Shown here: one piece after another, positions 1 through 9,932 of the stretch
Position numbering within the stretch: position 1 is the first letter of the stretch
Layout: every line of letters begins with the position of its first letter
NCBI GenBank assembly: GCA_037127315.1
Contig: JBBBDQ010000308.1
Location: forward strand, 1,929,001-1,993,000
Direction of reading: 5' to 3'
DNA from: Ascarosepion bandense
Lineage: Eukaryota > Mollusca > Cephalopoda > Sepiida > Sepiidae
Length of the DNA stretch: 64,000 bases
Notes under the pieces: generated by a model
The model's database searches: none
What the model was told of the DNA's origin: nothing
Seen by the model: only the letters and a program-made list of their open reading frames with translations
Program-made: the position numbers and the translations under genes

Positions 1-185
1 CATTCTATATACAACAATGCCTCTCTGATTAATGGTGTTTTGCTAGTTTATAACCTTTTAAAACCCTTTAACTTGAAATAAAACTCATCACTTGATAAGA
101 CATGTGTCGAAACAAAATAGCTACTTTTGTAGTGATATTAGAACATATTCATGTTATAATTTCTGGATAAAAACCTTTGGGTATT
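1..185. other. No recognised feature
   Basis: AT-rich sequence with no coding signal or repeat that I recognise. It ends at the T-rich tail of the minus-strand LINE that follows. Confidence 0.5.
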
Positions 186-660
186 TTTTTTTAATCATTT
201 CACCCCGAGCAAGGCGGAAACGCAACTGATATGCAGGGGGCTACATAAATCTAAAACGATTAATTAGAGAAGAGTGAGGGGTACAAACTATTTAGAAAGG
301 AACAATAGAAAGCTGAGAAAGCAGGTGCGATGACAGATACATAGGTGGAGAGAAAGGGAAGGTTATACGGGGGTGGCGAGAGAGCTAGAGTCCAGTGGTT
401 AGTAGATGAGTATTGACTTTGCATTTAAATTTCTGGAGGTTGTACCGTCAGGAAAACAAGAATACGGGAGCGAGTTCCACAGGCGGGAAGTGCGAGAGAA
501 GAAGCTGCAGGAGTAGAATTGTGGTCTGCATTTGGCTAACCTGACTGTGAATGGGTGGGACCCAGTTGCCAGTCTGGTTGCACGAGTAAACACCTGTTGA
601 GGAGGCATCAGTGACTTAAGTCATGAAAATATTTATAGAACAGACAAATTTATTTGCACA
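186..660 (-). mobile_element. Jockey/CR1-like LINE, 5'-truncated 3' end
   Basis: The minus strand encodes the last ~70 codons of a non-LTR retrotransposon ORF2 (about 608-399). It contains TRATRLATGSHPF and FSRTSRLWNSLPYSCFPDG, which recur in about a dozen places in this window. A 3' UTR follows and ends in the shared motif CCGCCTTGCTCGGGGTGAAATGATTAAAA near 186-205. The copy is nearly identical to the one at 40.8-41.3 kb but is cut off just inside the coding region. A frameshift after CFPDG (one base lost relative to the 41-kb copy) replaces the normal YNLQKFKCKVNTHLL ending. Dead, 5'-truncated copy. Confidence 0.8.
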
Positions 661-1224
661 TATATATATAAAAACAAAATTTCGATGTTTAAATTCGTTG
701 AATAGCCATTCCTCCGAGGATATCCTCGCATCTTCAACAAAGAAATATTTATTTAAACAATTTCAAATGACAAAAAATTTTATATCGGCAGAAGTCAAAA
801 AAAATTTCCATCCACAGGAAAATAAAATGGGGTGGGATTAATAATTTTTGTTTTTAAAGAAGTAAACAGAGAAGCAGACAGATACCTATGTCTAGAAGAC
901 ATCCCACTCCCTTATCTGAGTTGAGAGTTTAAAATTTGAAATCTAGCCATGTCTGGGGGAATAGAAGTGGTAGGGAGAAGTAAAGGCAAAAGGAAAAAAG
1001 AAAAAGGAAAAGGAAAAAGGGGGAAGGGGTGGTTGACAAAGCTAACAAATGAAAAAAAGAAAAAAAATTCCATAGAAACAAAGGAAACACTATTATCAGT
1101 GTTGAAAAACATTGAAAAAAATTACCAAAGCGATTTTAGTTTAAAAGTAATGACTGGGACAAATTTAATGAAAAAATTTTGACATAGAAATTTAAATTAA
1201 ATATAAATCTTAAGTTTTAGATTA
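661..1224. other. AT/purine-rich sequence, no gene recognised
   Basis: Short ORFs occur on both strands, for example a lysine/glycine-rich one at 949-1182, but their composition follows a local AAG/GGA-rich stretch. No family signature is seen. Confidence 0.4.
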
Positions 1225-1486
1225 AAAATAAATAAAAATAAAAATAAAAATAAAAATAAAAATATTAACTTTAAGGGTAGACTTTTAAAAGAATCCATTA
1301 CTACAAGTATACACACACATATAAATACACACACATATGTATAAACACACACACATTCACATATACACACATGCACAAACACATACACACACACATATAT
1401 ATATGTTACGGAAATTAACGAAATTTAACGAAACTTGGTTATAAGCAACCGACAATTTGTAAATAATGTCCAAAATAATTCATTAC

Positions 1487-1555
<69 letters not shown>
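1225..1555. repeat. Simple repeats: (AATAA)n, (CA)n, (TA)n
   Basis: An AATAAA-type pentamer/hexamer run lies at 1225-1265, degenerate (CA)n at 1308-1400, (CA)n at 1484-1517 and (TA)n at 1518-1550. Between the CA tracts (1404-1480) is a fragment of the S2 SINE body (GGAAATTAACGAAATTTAACG). Confidence 0.85.
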
Positions 1556-1774
1556 AATAAACTTTTCGAACATAATTTACTTAAAAAGCTAAAGGATATT
1601 CGCAAGTCACGAGTTAAATTTAATTTTAATTATTTTGGAAAAAATTAAGAAACTAAATTACAGGTGGCTTAGTACAAAAGGAACGAAATGATTATATTTT
1701 TATTGTAAGGGCCCTGCTAAAAGTTAACCAAAACACTGATTTTTATGTGTAAAAGGTGAATTGGATTTAGCATT

Positions 1775-1776
<2 letters not shown>

Positions 1777-1822
<46 letters not shown>
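1777..1822. repeat. (TA)n microsatellite
   Basis: About 23 uninterrupted TA units. The surrounding 1556-1930 has no recognised gene. Confidence 0.95.
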
Positions 1823-1830
<8 letters not shown>

Positions 1831-1934
1831 ATTATAACAAGACGCAGGGAAGTTAAATGAGTAGTACAATTATAAACAACAAGATAGAAATAAGAAACCT
1901 TCACAAAAACTAAACCAAATATATAAAGGTGTAA

Positions 1935-2300
1935 ACATGTTATGGAAATTAACGAAATTTAACGAAACTTGGTTATGTTTACATTTGTTTTACATTACGA
2001 TACACTACAGAGCAGGTATGGTTTGTTTACGATAGATCGAAAATTGTGTTATATAAGCATGATAAAAACCTCGTCTGATCAAGAGGTTATTCATGGTCGA
2101 GTGGTTAAGACAGTACCAGATCAAATGGTAGCTTCCCCTATGTAAATAGGGGTCGCAGGTTCGAATCCTGCTGGATGGCGCACATTTTTCGCAATAAAAA
2201 TTCATCGTGAAATAATCAGGCCGGTAGATATAAATATAAAATACTGTTTAATTAAAAACAGAATATCTACTTAAATACGAGTATCGGTAAAAATAATGTT
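1935..2300 (+). mobile_element. SINE family S2 (tRNA-Leu-like core)
   Basis: The unit starts with GGAAATTAACGAAATTTAACG. It contains a class-II tRNA-like core at about 2083-2182: box A region GGTCGAGTGGTTAAGA, an anticodon-like stem TACCA/TGGTA with a 7-nt loop, a long variable arm, and box B GGTTCGAATCC. It ends with the shared tail CAGGCCGGTAG near 2217. The loop lacks the usual U33 and the acceptor stem does not pair, so this is a SINE and not a working tRNA gene. A second copy lies on the minus strand at 19.87-20.24 kb. Confidence 0.7.
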
Positions 2301-2786
2301 CAAAATAATTCGTTACATATAAAGGTGTAGGAAAAAATTGGGACTAAAAATTTAGTCTACAGGTTCATACATGTTAAATAGATATTTAGATAGGAAAGAG
2401 GAAGAAGAAAAATATCTATAGGGCTGGGATCAGTATTTGGTAGTGGGGTTAAAATTTACTAGCTTAAAAATTTAATTTATTTTACTAAAACCATAGATTA
2501 GATTTAAAACTTAAATCTTAGGATTTAAAATTCACAAGTTTCGAACTATGACGGCATTTTCTAATGAATTCTTTCCGTAAATTTAAAAGTAGGTGTAAAT
2601 TTGGGTACTTTAATATTTATATTTTTCCTCTAAACAAAGATTGCACCTATCGTGAACATTTCTAGGGATACGGGCTGTGGCTATATGTTTCCAACTAACT
2701 AACTTCTAACTTCCTTCATTTTCCAAAATCTTCGTGAAAGGGCTGTTTGATTTATTTTATATTTGGCTCTGTAATTAGAATATAAT
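2301..2786. other. No recognised feature
   Basis: AT-rich. No coding or repeat signature identified. Confidence 0.4.
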
Positions 2787-2879
2787 AATTTACACTGAGC
2801 CCTCCACCTTGATCAATTTTAATATTAATGAAATTAATATTCATTAGGATCGGGTTTTTGGGATTTACCTACCTGATTA

Positions 2880-3192
2880 GGATGTGCGTTGTGGTACAGT
2901 GGATGTCGGCGCGGACCTCGAAACCGGGGAGCCGAGTTCGAATTCCAGCTGAATCCATTGTATTACACTTACGCGCAAATACCCTTGGGAAAGGTATTAA
3001 TCCGTCTCTTCCTTCCAGTTATGGGTTAAATAGCAGGACAGATTGGGTTCTTTAGCCTTGGTCGGCAACCAGTCTACCGCAGAAAGCAATGGCAAACTAC
3101 TGCGGGATAATCTTCTGCCCAGTCAGTCATGTCTCTTTCGAGACATGATCGCCCAAGCGTGTATCACGTATGGCACTTAACTGACTGACTAC
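2880..3192 (+). mobile_element. SINE family S1, full length
   Basis: tRNA-derived SINE of about 310 bp. The head is GGATGTGCGTTGTGGTACAG, with box A-like GTGGTACAGTGG and box B-like GAGTTCGAATTCC. The body contains GGGAAAGGTATTAATCCGTC, and the 3' end is GATCGCCCAAGCGTGTATCA followed by CACTTAACTGACTGAC. It is the reference copy for the S1 entries below. Cephalopod tRNA SINEs are known; whether S1 equals a named family needs a database search. Confidence 0.85.
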
Positions 3193-3208
3193 CTGATTAT
3201 CCTTTTGG

Positions 3209-3260
<52 letters not shown>

Positions 3261-3262
<2 letters not shown>

Positions 3263-3320
3263 CCCCGGTTTCTCGTTCCGCGCCGATATCCACTGTACCA
3301 CAACGCACATCCTAATCAGG
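3261..3320 (-). mobile_element. SINE S1 head fragment
   Basis: The first ~55 bp of S1 (CACTGTACCACAACGCACATCC on the plus strand) in inverted orientation. It forms part of the right arm of the inverted repeat. Confidence 0.8.
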
Positions 3321-3400
3321 TAGGTAAATCCCAAAAACCCGATCCTAATGAATATTAATTTCATTAATATTAAAATTGATAAAGGTGGAGGGCTCTTTGT

Positions 3401-3409
<9 letters not shown>

Positions 3410-3456
<47 letters not shown>

Positions 3457-3735
3457 CAAAGGTTTTATTATAATAAAGAGGATAAAGAGCGTATATGTCT
3501 AGAGATTTTATTCTTGTATAAACCTGTCCACTGTCTACAGTCTTTGTTCTAACATAAACTGAATGTATGTCTACTTTCGTATTCTAATAAGAGTGGGTAA
3601 AAATGACGGCAATATATTTCTATCAATATGTCGTCGAGAATGACGGCGACATATATACTGATGTACATATTGAGTTTCTTACATTAATATATAAGAAAAA
3701 AATACCAACCCTGAGCATAACAGGACGGAAATATT

Positions 3736-3784
<49 letters not shown>

Positions 3785-3790
3785 CTACAT
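3410..3790. repeat. (TA)n tracts with unassigned sequence between
   Basis: (TA)n lies at about 3406-3455 and 3737-3782. The 280 bp between them show no recognised gene. Confidence 0.8.
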
Positions 3791-4170
3791 GGTGCGATGA
3801 GTAAATTGTCGCTATTTGTCTTGAAAAATTTTGTATTTCATACTATTTTTAAGTGGATAATTGTAAATGAATATAGAAAGGTTCTTTTTTTAATACTTCA
3901 CAATAACATGTGCATCAAATGAATTTATATATGTTTAATAATTACTTATCTTGCAGTGCCATCTATGAAAGAATGAAGAACATTTTGGGTGATTCGGACG
4001 AGTTCATCTTTGCTTCCTTGCCTTGCAAAATTTTGCAAAGTAATAATAACAAAAGAACCATTCTGTTTTCATTTAGAATTATCCACTTGGCAATAAATAC
4101 TAAAAGTAGTATGAAATACATCATTTCTTAAAAAAAAAACTAGGATGGCTTAATAATTATGGCCGGTAGT
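3791..4170. mobile_element. MITE M1 copy (Tc1/mariner-type)
   Basis: This 380-bp segment is homologous to the complete MITE at 19412-19783, including GAAAGAATGAAGAACATTTTG and TTGCCTTGCAAAATTTTGC. It ends in the right terminal repeat AATAATTATGGCCGGTAGT. The left end is not the matching terminal repeat. It is instead GGTGCGATGAGTAAATTGTCGC, a sequence that recurs at 49.42 and 49.67 kb and looks like a different mariner-type terminus, so this copy may be composite. Confidence 0.7.
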
Positions 4171-4257
4171 GTACATATCTCATGTTAAGAGTTCTTCTCC
4201 AAATAATAATTCTTAGTTAGATCCCTAATTCACTTCGAATCACCCCGCTGTATCGAA

Positions 4258-4313
<56 letters not shown>

Positions 4314-4423
4314 TTCATTATTCGACGACAAAAAATAATAAGGCACTGTTAAAGAGCAAACACGTGGCAAAATCTTTCATAACTGGTAGTAAAGTTTAAA
4401 GTTTAATAACAGCCAGTTATTAA

Positions 4424-4507
<84 letters not shown>

Positions 4508-4554
4508 TCCGGGACATATCAACAGCCAGTTATTAAACATATACACACACACAT

Positions 4555-4604
<50 letters not shown>
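4258..4604. repeat. (TA)n and (CA)n tracts with a direct repeat
   Basis: (TA)n at 4260-4310, 4431-4457, 4460-4502 and 4570-4603, and (CA)n at 4543-4569. The 22-bp phrase AACAGCCAGTTATTAAACATAT occurs at 4408-4430 and again at 4519-4543, flanking the middle TA tract. Confidence 0.85.
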
Positions 4605-4612
4605 CCGGGTAA

Positions 4613-4893
4613 GTCAATCTGGTACGTAGACGTAATAGACGGTACTCGTCGTATGCAGTATCTTGAGACGTAGGCGTAGTTAATGGACGTTGACCAATAG
4701 TCGTAGACCTCTAGACGTAAAACTCAAGTCGTAGTCTTCTAGTCGTAGACCTATGGACGTAGACCTCTAGTCGAAGACCTGTAGACCTCTAGCGGTAGAA
4801 CCTATGGGCATATCGATGGCTAATACCAGCCAATCACATTACTGTGAGGGAGAACCAAGATATATGTATATTTATTACATATTCATTACATCA
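4613..4893 (-). repeat. 3' LTR of the gypsy element
   Basis: About 281 bp matching 10799-11015 in the same orientation, sharing GTCAATCTGGTA, GACGGTACTCGTCG, CCAGCCAATCAC and TTACTGTGAGG. On the minus strand it begins TGATGTAATGAA, directly after the purine run CAGGGAGAGG (4903-4894). That is the expected polypurine tract/LTR junction with a 5' TG. This copy has extra internal GTAGACCTCTAG-like short repeats (about 4690-4790). The distal end merges into (TA)n. Confidence 0.85.
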
Positions 4894-4946
4894 CCTCTCC
4901 CTGAGCTACATTTCCCCGTGAAATTTAGCTTTAATATTTTCTCTTT

Positions 4947-5370
4947 TTAAGGTTGATTATCTTTTTTCCTAAGTCTTTTTCGCCTCAATCCTGCTAACCG
5001 TGGTGGCGTTTGACACCCTGGCACCTCCATTGGCGAATGTTGACTTGCTAGAACGGGAATTTCAAATGTGTCATACAGGATTTTCATTGGAATTTTTTCG
5101 GTATTTTCCGTGACTTCTGTAGTGTGTCTGGGTTTCAATTGATTCCAATGTTTTTTGCACAGAGACTTTCCCCTTTTATGTCATATGTGACCTGTCTAAT
5201 TCTTTTGGTTATAATTCCTTCTTCCCAATACATTTTTCCAGTCCTATATTTCTTGAAAAAACTTTGTAACCTGGCTTATACACTTTAGTCATCTGGCTTT
5301 CTGTTTTCGCTTTTTCTTTTGCCGGACTAGGCAACAGCCTTTCGAAGAGAGAAAGATAGCATTCTTTTTC
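4947..5370 (-). pseudogene. gypsy pol C-terminal tail
   Basis: Region downstream of the integrase core. The 63-codon open part (5138-4947) is rich in K, R and P and fits the poorly conserved tail after the integrase. Weak on its own; assigned by position between integrase and polypurine tract. Confidence 0.5.
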
Positions 5371-5379
5371 TCGCAAACA

Positions 5380-5995
5380 TTAACGCTGCTGGCGATAATA
5401 CGGGTTTGGCGTGATTCTATATAATGCCAAAAATGTTTGAATACTTCTTCCATTCTTGTCCACACCTTGGATTTTCTTTAACGCTCGTTTAAAGGTGTCC
5501 ACTAATTTTTCCGCTTGTCTCTTTGATCTTGGATGATATACTTGCGTTGTCACATTATCAATGGACGATGATGAACACAATTTCTTAAATTCTCTCCCCG
5601 TTAACTGCGTTCCGTTGGAGCTGACTAAAAGTTTAGGGAGACCAAAGCGACTCAAAATTTCATTAAGTGCGTTTATTGTATTTGTTGTTGTCGGATGTCT
5701 GTGCTTGACAATTTCTGGCCACTTAGTGTAACTGTCCACAATAATTAGGTAATAAGATCCATTAATGGGCCCTGCATAGTCGATATGCAATCGAGTCTAT
5801 GTTACATCTGTCTTTGGCCATGGTTGAATCTTTACAGGTGGATTTCTTGCTGCCAGTTGACATTCTCTGCACTGTTTCACCAAGTTTTCTATGTATTGTT
5901 CCATCCTCGGCCAAAAGGTATAACTTCTCATTAGAGATTTCATTCTTGAAATCCCTGGATTTTTAGAATTTTCTTTTGCAGAGTACCCGGCCTAA
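5380..5995 (-). pseudogene. gypsy integrase domain (degenerate)
   Basis: The minus-strand translation shows the zinc-finger end CRECQLAARNPP (about 5880-5840), then the core: HIDYAGP with the first catalytic Asp, DSYTKWPEI, FGLPKLL, and HPRSKRQAEKLVDTFKRAL with the catalytic Glu. The second catalytic Asp, normally in a DNGTQF-type motif, is replaced: the copy reads SSNGTQLT. With that and the upstream frameshifts the enzyme cannot be active. Known role of the family: insertion of the cDNA into the host chromosome. Confidence 0.9.
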
Positions 5996-6239
5996 AACAG
6001 CCTAATACCTGATCGCAGATTGAAAACGGTGACACACTACTTCTTTTTTTAGATTTCTGGATCAACCAGACTTGCTTTTCCATTTTTTTAAATGAAATCA
6101 TCGTTCTCCGCTGCTTTTTTCACATCTTCTAGCGTAACCGGTAGTTCTCTAATAGTGTTACATACCAGAATCGACAATTCACTTTTGTCTCTTAGCGACG
6201 CTATTACCGTTTCTTCCAATGGTACCATATATTCAGGTA

Positions 6240-6311
6240 CCAATCTTGATAACCATTGGCGTGACCTACCTTCTTCGAAGGCACATATTCTATTTTGAAA
6301 TTATAATCCAA
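6240..6311 (-). pseudogene. gypsy RNase H C-terminal part (after Helitron)
   Basis: The translation DYNFKIEYVPSKK, followed after a frameshift by LSRLVPEYMVP, is the standard end of the gypsy RNase H/connection region. Its upstream half lies at 6941 and beyond; the Helitron-like insert separates them. Confidence 0.85.
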
Positions 6312-6561
6312 CTAGCAGTATAGCTCGGCGTTGCTCACGTGTAATGAAAGCTGTAAAAGTAATCCATCGTCCGGGAGCTCTAACTCTTTGGACGTTGGCA
6401 CGAAAGACTAAAAAGCAATACTTGTTTCCAGTTAAAGCGAAACCGTAGACTGAAAAAACATAAATGGATGTAAGTCAAATTTTGATGTTTGGTGAGAATC
6501 GGATAAAAATTGTGGATTTGTATAAAGGACATATAGACAGATACACACACAAAAATCTTGC

Positions 6562-6617
<56 letters not shown>

Positions 6618-6851
6618 CGATTTTCTGCACTACTGTAAGAACTGCAACCTTGAAACTTTTGAATATCATTTCTTATGTTTTTGTCTATGAGTGTATCAAA
6701 TTTGAGTAAAATCGGACCACACCTTCTATAACCCGATTTTTTCGATTATTGATTTTCGATATTTATTGGGGGTACCGTGACACAAAATCTAGCTAAGAAC
6801 ACTCTCAGACGCTTATAGTACAACTGTATAAATGTTCAAGAAAATCGGTTC

Positions 6852-6917
<66 letters not shown>

Positions 6918-6940
6918 TCCATTTATAAAATAAGTTTAGA
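6312..6940 (-). mobile_element. Helitron-like element H1 inserted in RNase H
   Basis: 629 bp on the minus strand. The 5' end is TCTAAACTTATTTTATAAATG and the 3' end is CAACGCCGAGCTATACTGCTAG. It sits between A (6941) and T (6311) with no target duplication, as Helitrons do. It contains (CA)n at 6854-6913, (TA)n at 6569-6614 and a block with GATTTTTTCGATTATTG. It has no ORF of its own, so it is non-autonomous. Relatives: 12225-12796, 25220-26353 and 27213-27757. Confidence 0.8.
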
Positions 6941-7475
6941 TAGAATTACATCCCAACGTTGTAGTCGACTTTCCGTGTTGGATTTATCTTTTTTTCCCAA
7001 ATATTGATAACAGCGGTTTGTGGTCTGTTTGCAGAATAAACTCTCTTCCGTAAAGAAACATGAGAAATTTTTTCACAGCGTAAATTATTGTTAAACTATT
7101 TCAATTTGACTGTAATTTCGTTCAGCGGGCAGTAACGTTCTCGAGACATGTGCTTTTGGCTTTGTGAATCCGTCCTCGAATTCCTGAAGCCATACAACGC
7201 CTAGTTCCATATTAATGGCATCTGCAGCTACAATAATTTTCCTCTTTGGGTCGAAATGCACTAACGATAGGTCTGCTAATAGATAGTTGTTTTTTTTTAA
7301 AAGCCTGTTCGCATTCTTTCGACCATATCCACTTTGAGCCCTTTTTCAATAACTTATTTAAAGGAGCTCTCATATAATACATTTTCGGGATATGAATGCT
7401 ATCGTAACTTACTAATCCCAAGAACGCCTGGAGTTTAGCTACATTATCAGGTGCTGGCATATTTTCTATAGCCTC
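6941..7475 (-). pseudogene. gypsy RNase H domain and RT/RNase H junction
   Basis: The 7460-7212 stretch reads AKLQAFLGLVSYDS...APLNKLLKKGSKWIWSKECEQAF, the typical connection after the RT thumb. Further on [20 protein letters not shown] is the RNase H motif with its conserved Asp, and RLQRW lies next to the Helitron insertion. Frameshifts separate the blocks. Confidence 0.9.
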
Positions 7476-7479
7476 AGCA

Positions 7480-8500
7480 AATTTCTGGATCAGGTTTTCT
7501 TCCTTTACTGTCTATGATCAGTTCTAAATATTTCATCTTCTTTAAGAAGAACTCACATTTTTCAGCACTCAGCTTCAACCCGTATTCCTCAATTCTCTGT
7601 AATATTTCTCTAATATGTCTTTTGTATTGGGCCTCGTTCACTTTTAATCAAAATATCATCTAAATATGCGACTGCATACTCGATACAAGCCAACATTGTC
7701 TCCATTATTAGCTGAAATAGGCTTGGAGCTACCTTCAATCAAAACGGGAGTCGATTTAGTTTAAATATTCCTTTATGCGTGTTTATTGTCAGGTACTTCG
7801 AACATTCTTCACTGATTTTAACCCTCTAGAGCCTTTCGTATCATATTTGATACAGTATTTCCCTATAAGGAAACATTAGGTATTTCCCTATAAGGAAACA
7901 TTTGGTATTCATTGACTGAGCAGTCAGTACTGCTTTCATTTGAAATTTATAAAATATTTCTCTTAAAAAAATTTTCAGGAAAATATTTCTTTCAAGGCTT
8001 GTTTTCATACTGTATCAAATATGATACGAATGGCCCTAGAGGGTTAACCTGAAAGTAAGCCTCCGACAAGTCTACCTTTGAAAACACACGACCTTCGTTT
8101 AATTTAGTGAATATATCATCAGGAGACGGTAGAGGGTACGCATGGTATTTCAGTCATTTAAGCCTGTCGAAAAATCAGCATACACTATGATTTTTCGGTT
8201 TTTCTTTTTTATATATGCAGTTGGCGACGCCCAATCGGAGTGATCGACTTTCGAAATTACACAACTTTTCTCCAACCTTTCTAATTCGTCATCGATTGTG
8301 TCTAATGCTGAAAATGATACTTTTCTCTTTGGCCTAAAAGTTGGTTTCACATTTCCTTCCAGTTCGAAGCTGAATTCTGTTTTTGTGTACAGACATAATC
8401 CTTCTGAAAAGACGCTGAGGAACTCGTTTTTCAAATCCGTAATGAATCTTTCTGTTTTCTTCGTTTTATCGTTCTCCATGGCGTTAACTTCGTTACACAA
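7480..8500 (-). pseudogene. gypsy reverse transcriptase domain (degenerate)
   Basis: Motifs in order on the minus strand: CVISKVDHSDWASPTAYIKKK (about 8255-8190), LPSPDDIFTKLNEGR, VFSKVDLSEAYFQ with the first catalytic Asp (about 8080-8050), NTHKGIFKLNRLPF after the MITE, and AVAYLDDILIK with the YxDD box (about 7672-7640). At least two frameshifts lie in the gaps. The catalytic residues themselves are kept, so decay is by frameshift and insertion and not by active-site change. Confidence 0.92.
7822..8043. mobile_element. piggyBac-type MITE inserted in RT
   Basis: 222 bp with inverted ends CCCTCTAGAGCC...TCGTATCATATTTGATACAG and its complement ending GGCCCTAGAGGG. TTAA lies on both sides (7818-7821 and 8044-8047), which is the target duplication of the piggyBac superfamily. 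Inside is a direct repeat of TATTTCCCTATAAGGAAACA (two copies near 7856-7905). It encodes nothing. Confidence 0.88.
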
Positions 8501-8685
8501 AGCATTTGCTGGTAATTCTCACAAGTTAAACAATACGGTCCAGTCTAAACCAAAGAGGTTTTCTGAACCAGGGAGCACATACACTTTCAGTTTTGGAATT
8601 TTCCCCATGAACAAAATGTTACATTTAAAATCACCTTTAAACTACAGTCTTTTTTCCTGACGCGCCCCTAGCAATTTTTTCTGTG

Positions 8686-8886
8686 TTAGTCAACTGTGGA
8701 TAACCAATTATTTTCCATGTTTATTGAGATATCATTTCCAGAATCGACTAATAATTGTACGGTCTGTCCATTTATTTTTACATTGAGGTATTTTCTTCTT
8801 TTACCCTCCTCAATTTCATTTTTAGACCAAAAACCGTTCATCTTGTTTGCGACTTTGCTTTTACTTTTCTCTGTTTTTCCTGACAA
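8686..8886 (-). pseudogene. gypsy aspartic protease domain
   Basis: The translation contains VKINGQTVQLLVDSGNDISI. This is the retropepsin active-site region, with DSG in place of the more common DTG. It lies between the zinc knuckle and RT, as expected. Family role: cleavage of Gag-Pol. Confidence 0.85.
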
Positions 8887-8990
8887 TCTGAACTTCTATG
8901 GCCTACACGCCCACAATTAAAACACTTTTTATCTCTAAAGAAAAATATCTTTCTTTATATGCTGTCCTCCACATGAACTGCATATAATTT
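8887..8990 (-). pseudogene. gypsy gag zinc-knuckle region
   Basis: The minus strand reads CFNCGRVGHRSSDC, a complete CX2CX4HX4C nucleic-acid-binding knuckle. A second degenerate one (CSSCGGQH) precedes it, broken by a frameshift. Confidence 0.85.
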
Positions 8991-8998
8991 TTCTTTCT

Positions 8999-9623
8999 TT
9001 ATTCTCTTTCTCTTACAGTTTGTATTCGCGAAATGTTCTTGTTCTCAATCCGAGTATTATTTTTGTTTATAATTATAAGTCGCCGACATTCTTCCATTAC
9101 TTTTGTAGCGTAATCTTCGGATCCTTTTCTATGATAGTGAGGATTCTCGATCGAATTTCTTTGTCTTCTGGCGTCATTAGCTACTGCAAAAAAGATTAGA
9201 CACTTGAACATATCGCTTGACAATTCTTTCAATTTAAGCACCTCACACTGTGCATTAACCATACCTGCATGCGTGACAGCATCATTATCCTCTTCTTTTA
9301 CGATACTTAGACACTTGTATCGTGTATGAAATATATTGTTTTTTATCGAACATTTTCGACAAAGTTCTCTCCGTTTCGCTGAACGTAATTTCTTCTGGCT
9401 TCTTTGGAATGATTAAATTCATGTATTTTGTATTTTCTCAGTTTCCAACTTCTGCAGCAATAGCATGATTTTTTTCTCGTCCGAACATTGTTCGCATCTT
9501 TTTGTAATCTACGAAAATAAAGCGGAAACGTTGAACCACTGTCGGGGTCGTATTTAAACCCAGATAGGGAAATTGTAATTTCTTCCGCAGAAAAAAATCT
9601 AGTATCCGGTTCTTTTGTTCTCT
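8999..9623 (-). pseudogene. gypsy gag, central and C-terminal part
   Basis: EPDTRFFSAEEITISLSGFKYDPDSGSTFP... matches the conserved YDPDxGxTF block at the start of the gypsy gag core. The 9262-8999 reading frame (ending in RRLIIINKNN...) covers the later part. Frames shift several times. Confidence 0.75.
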
Positions 9624-9628
9624 TTGAT

Positions 9629-9932
9629 TGTTGTGTCGACAATCTTCGTCGTCACTGTTGTGTCGACAATCTTCGTCGCCACTGTTGTGTTCGGCAATCT
9701 TCGTCGCCACTGTTGTGTTCGGCAATCTTCGTCGCCACTGTTGTGTTCGGCAATCTTCGTCGCCACTGTTGTGTCGACAATCTTCGTCGCCACTGTTGTG
9801 TCGACAATCTTCGTCGCCACTGTTGTGTTCGGCAATCTTCGTCGCCACTGTTGTGTTCGGCAATCTTCGTCGCCAATGTTGTGTTCGGCAATCTTCGTCG
9901 CCACTGTTGTGTTCGGCAATCTTCGTCGCCAC
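9629..9932 (-). repeat. 27/28-bp minisatellite inside the solo LTR
   Basis: Eleven units of TGTTGTGTCGACAATCTTCG plus TCGCCAC, in two variants (27 bp with CGAC, 28 bp with TCGGC). On the minus strand each unit contains GTGGCGACGAAGATTG, which resembles the sequence found just inside many gypsy 5' LTRs. All frames are open because of the repeat, so the ORFs here are not genes. Confidence 0.95.

Larger units (their letters stand above)
2787..3409. repeat. Long inverted repeat around a SINE and (TA)n
   Basis: Arms of about 140-150 bp (2787-2936 and 3261-3409) are near-perfect reverse complements. Each carries the block from AGCCCTCCACCTT through GGATCGGGTTTTTGG to the first ~55 bp of SINE S1. 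The spacer holds the rest of the left SINE and a (TA)n tract (3209-3260). A related arm block occurs once more, on the minus strand, at 12005-12105. Confidence 0.85.

Noticed and set aside
6464..6709. ORF with IYIYIY tract as membrane protein
   Set aside because: Translation of a (TA)n microsatellite in a non-coding Helitron; the same holds for other IYIY and HTHT ORFs.
9629..9932. CRISPR-like array
   Set aside because: Units are contiguous with no unique spacers, within an LTR of an animal genome.
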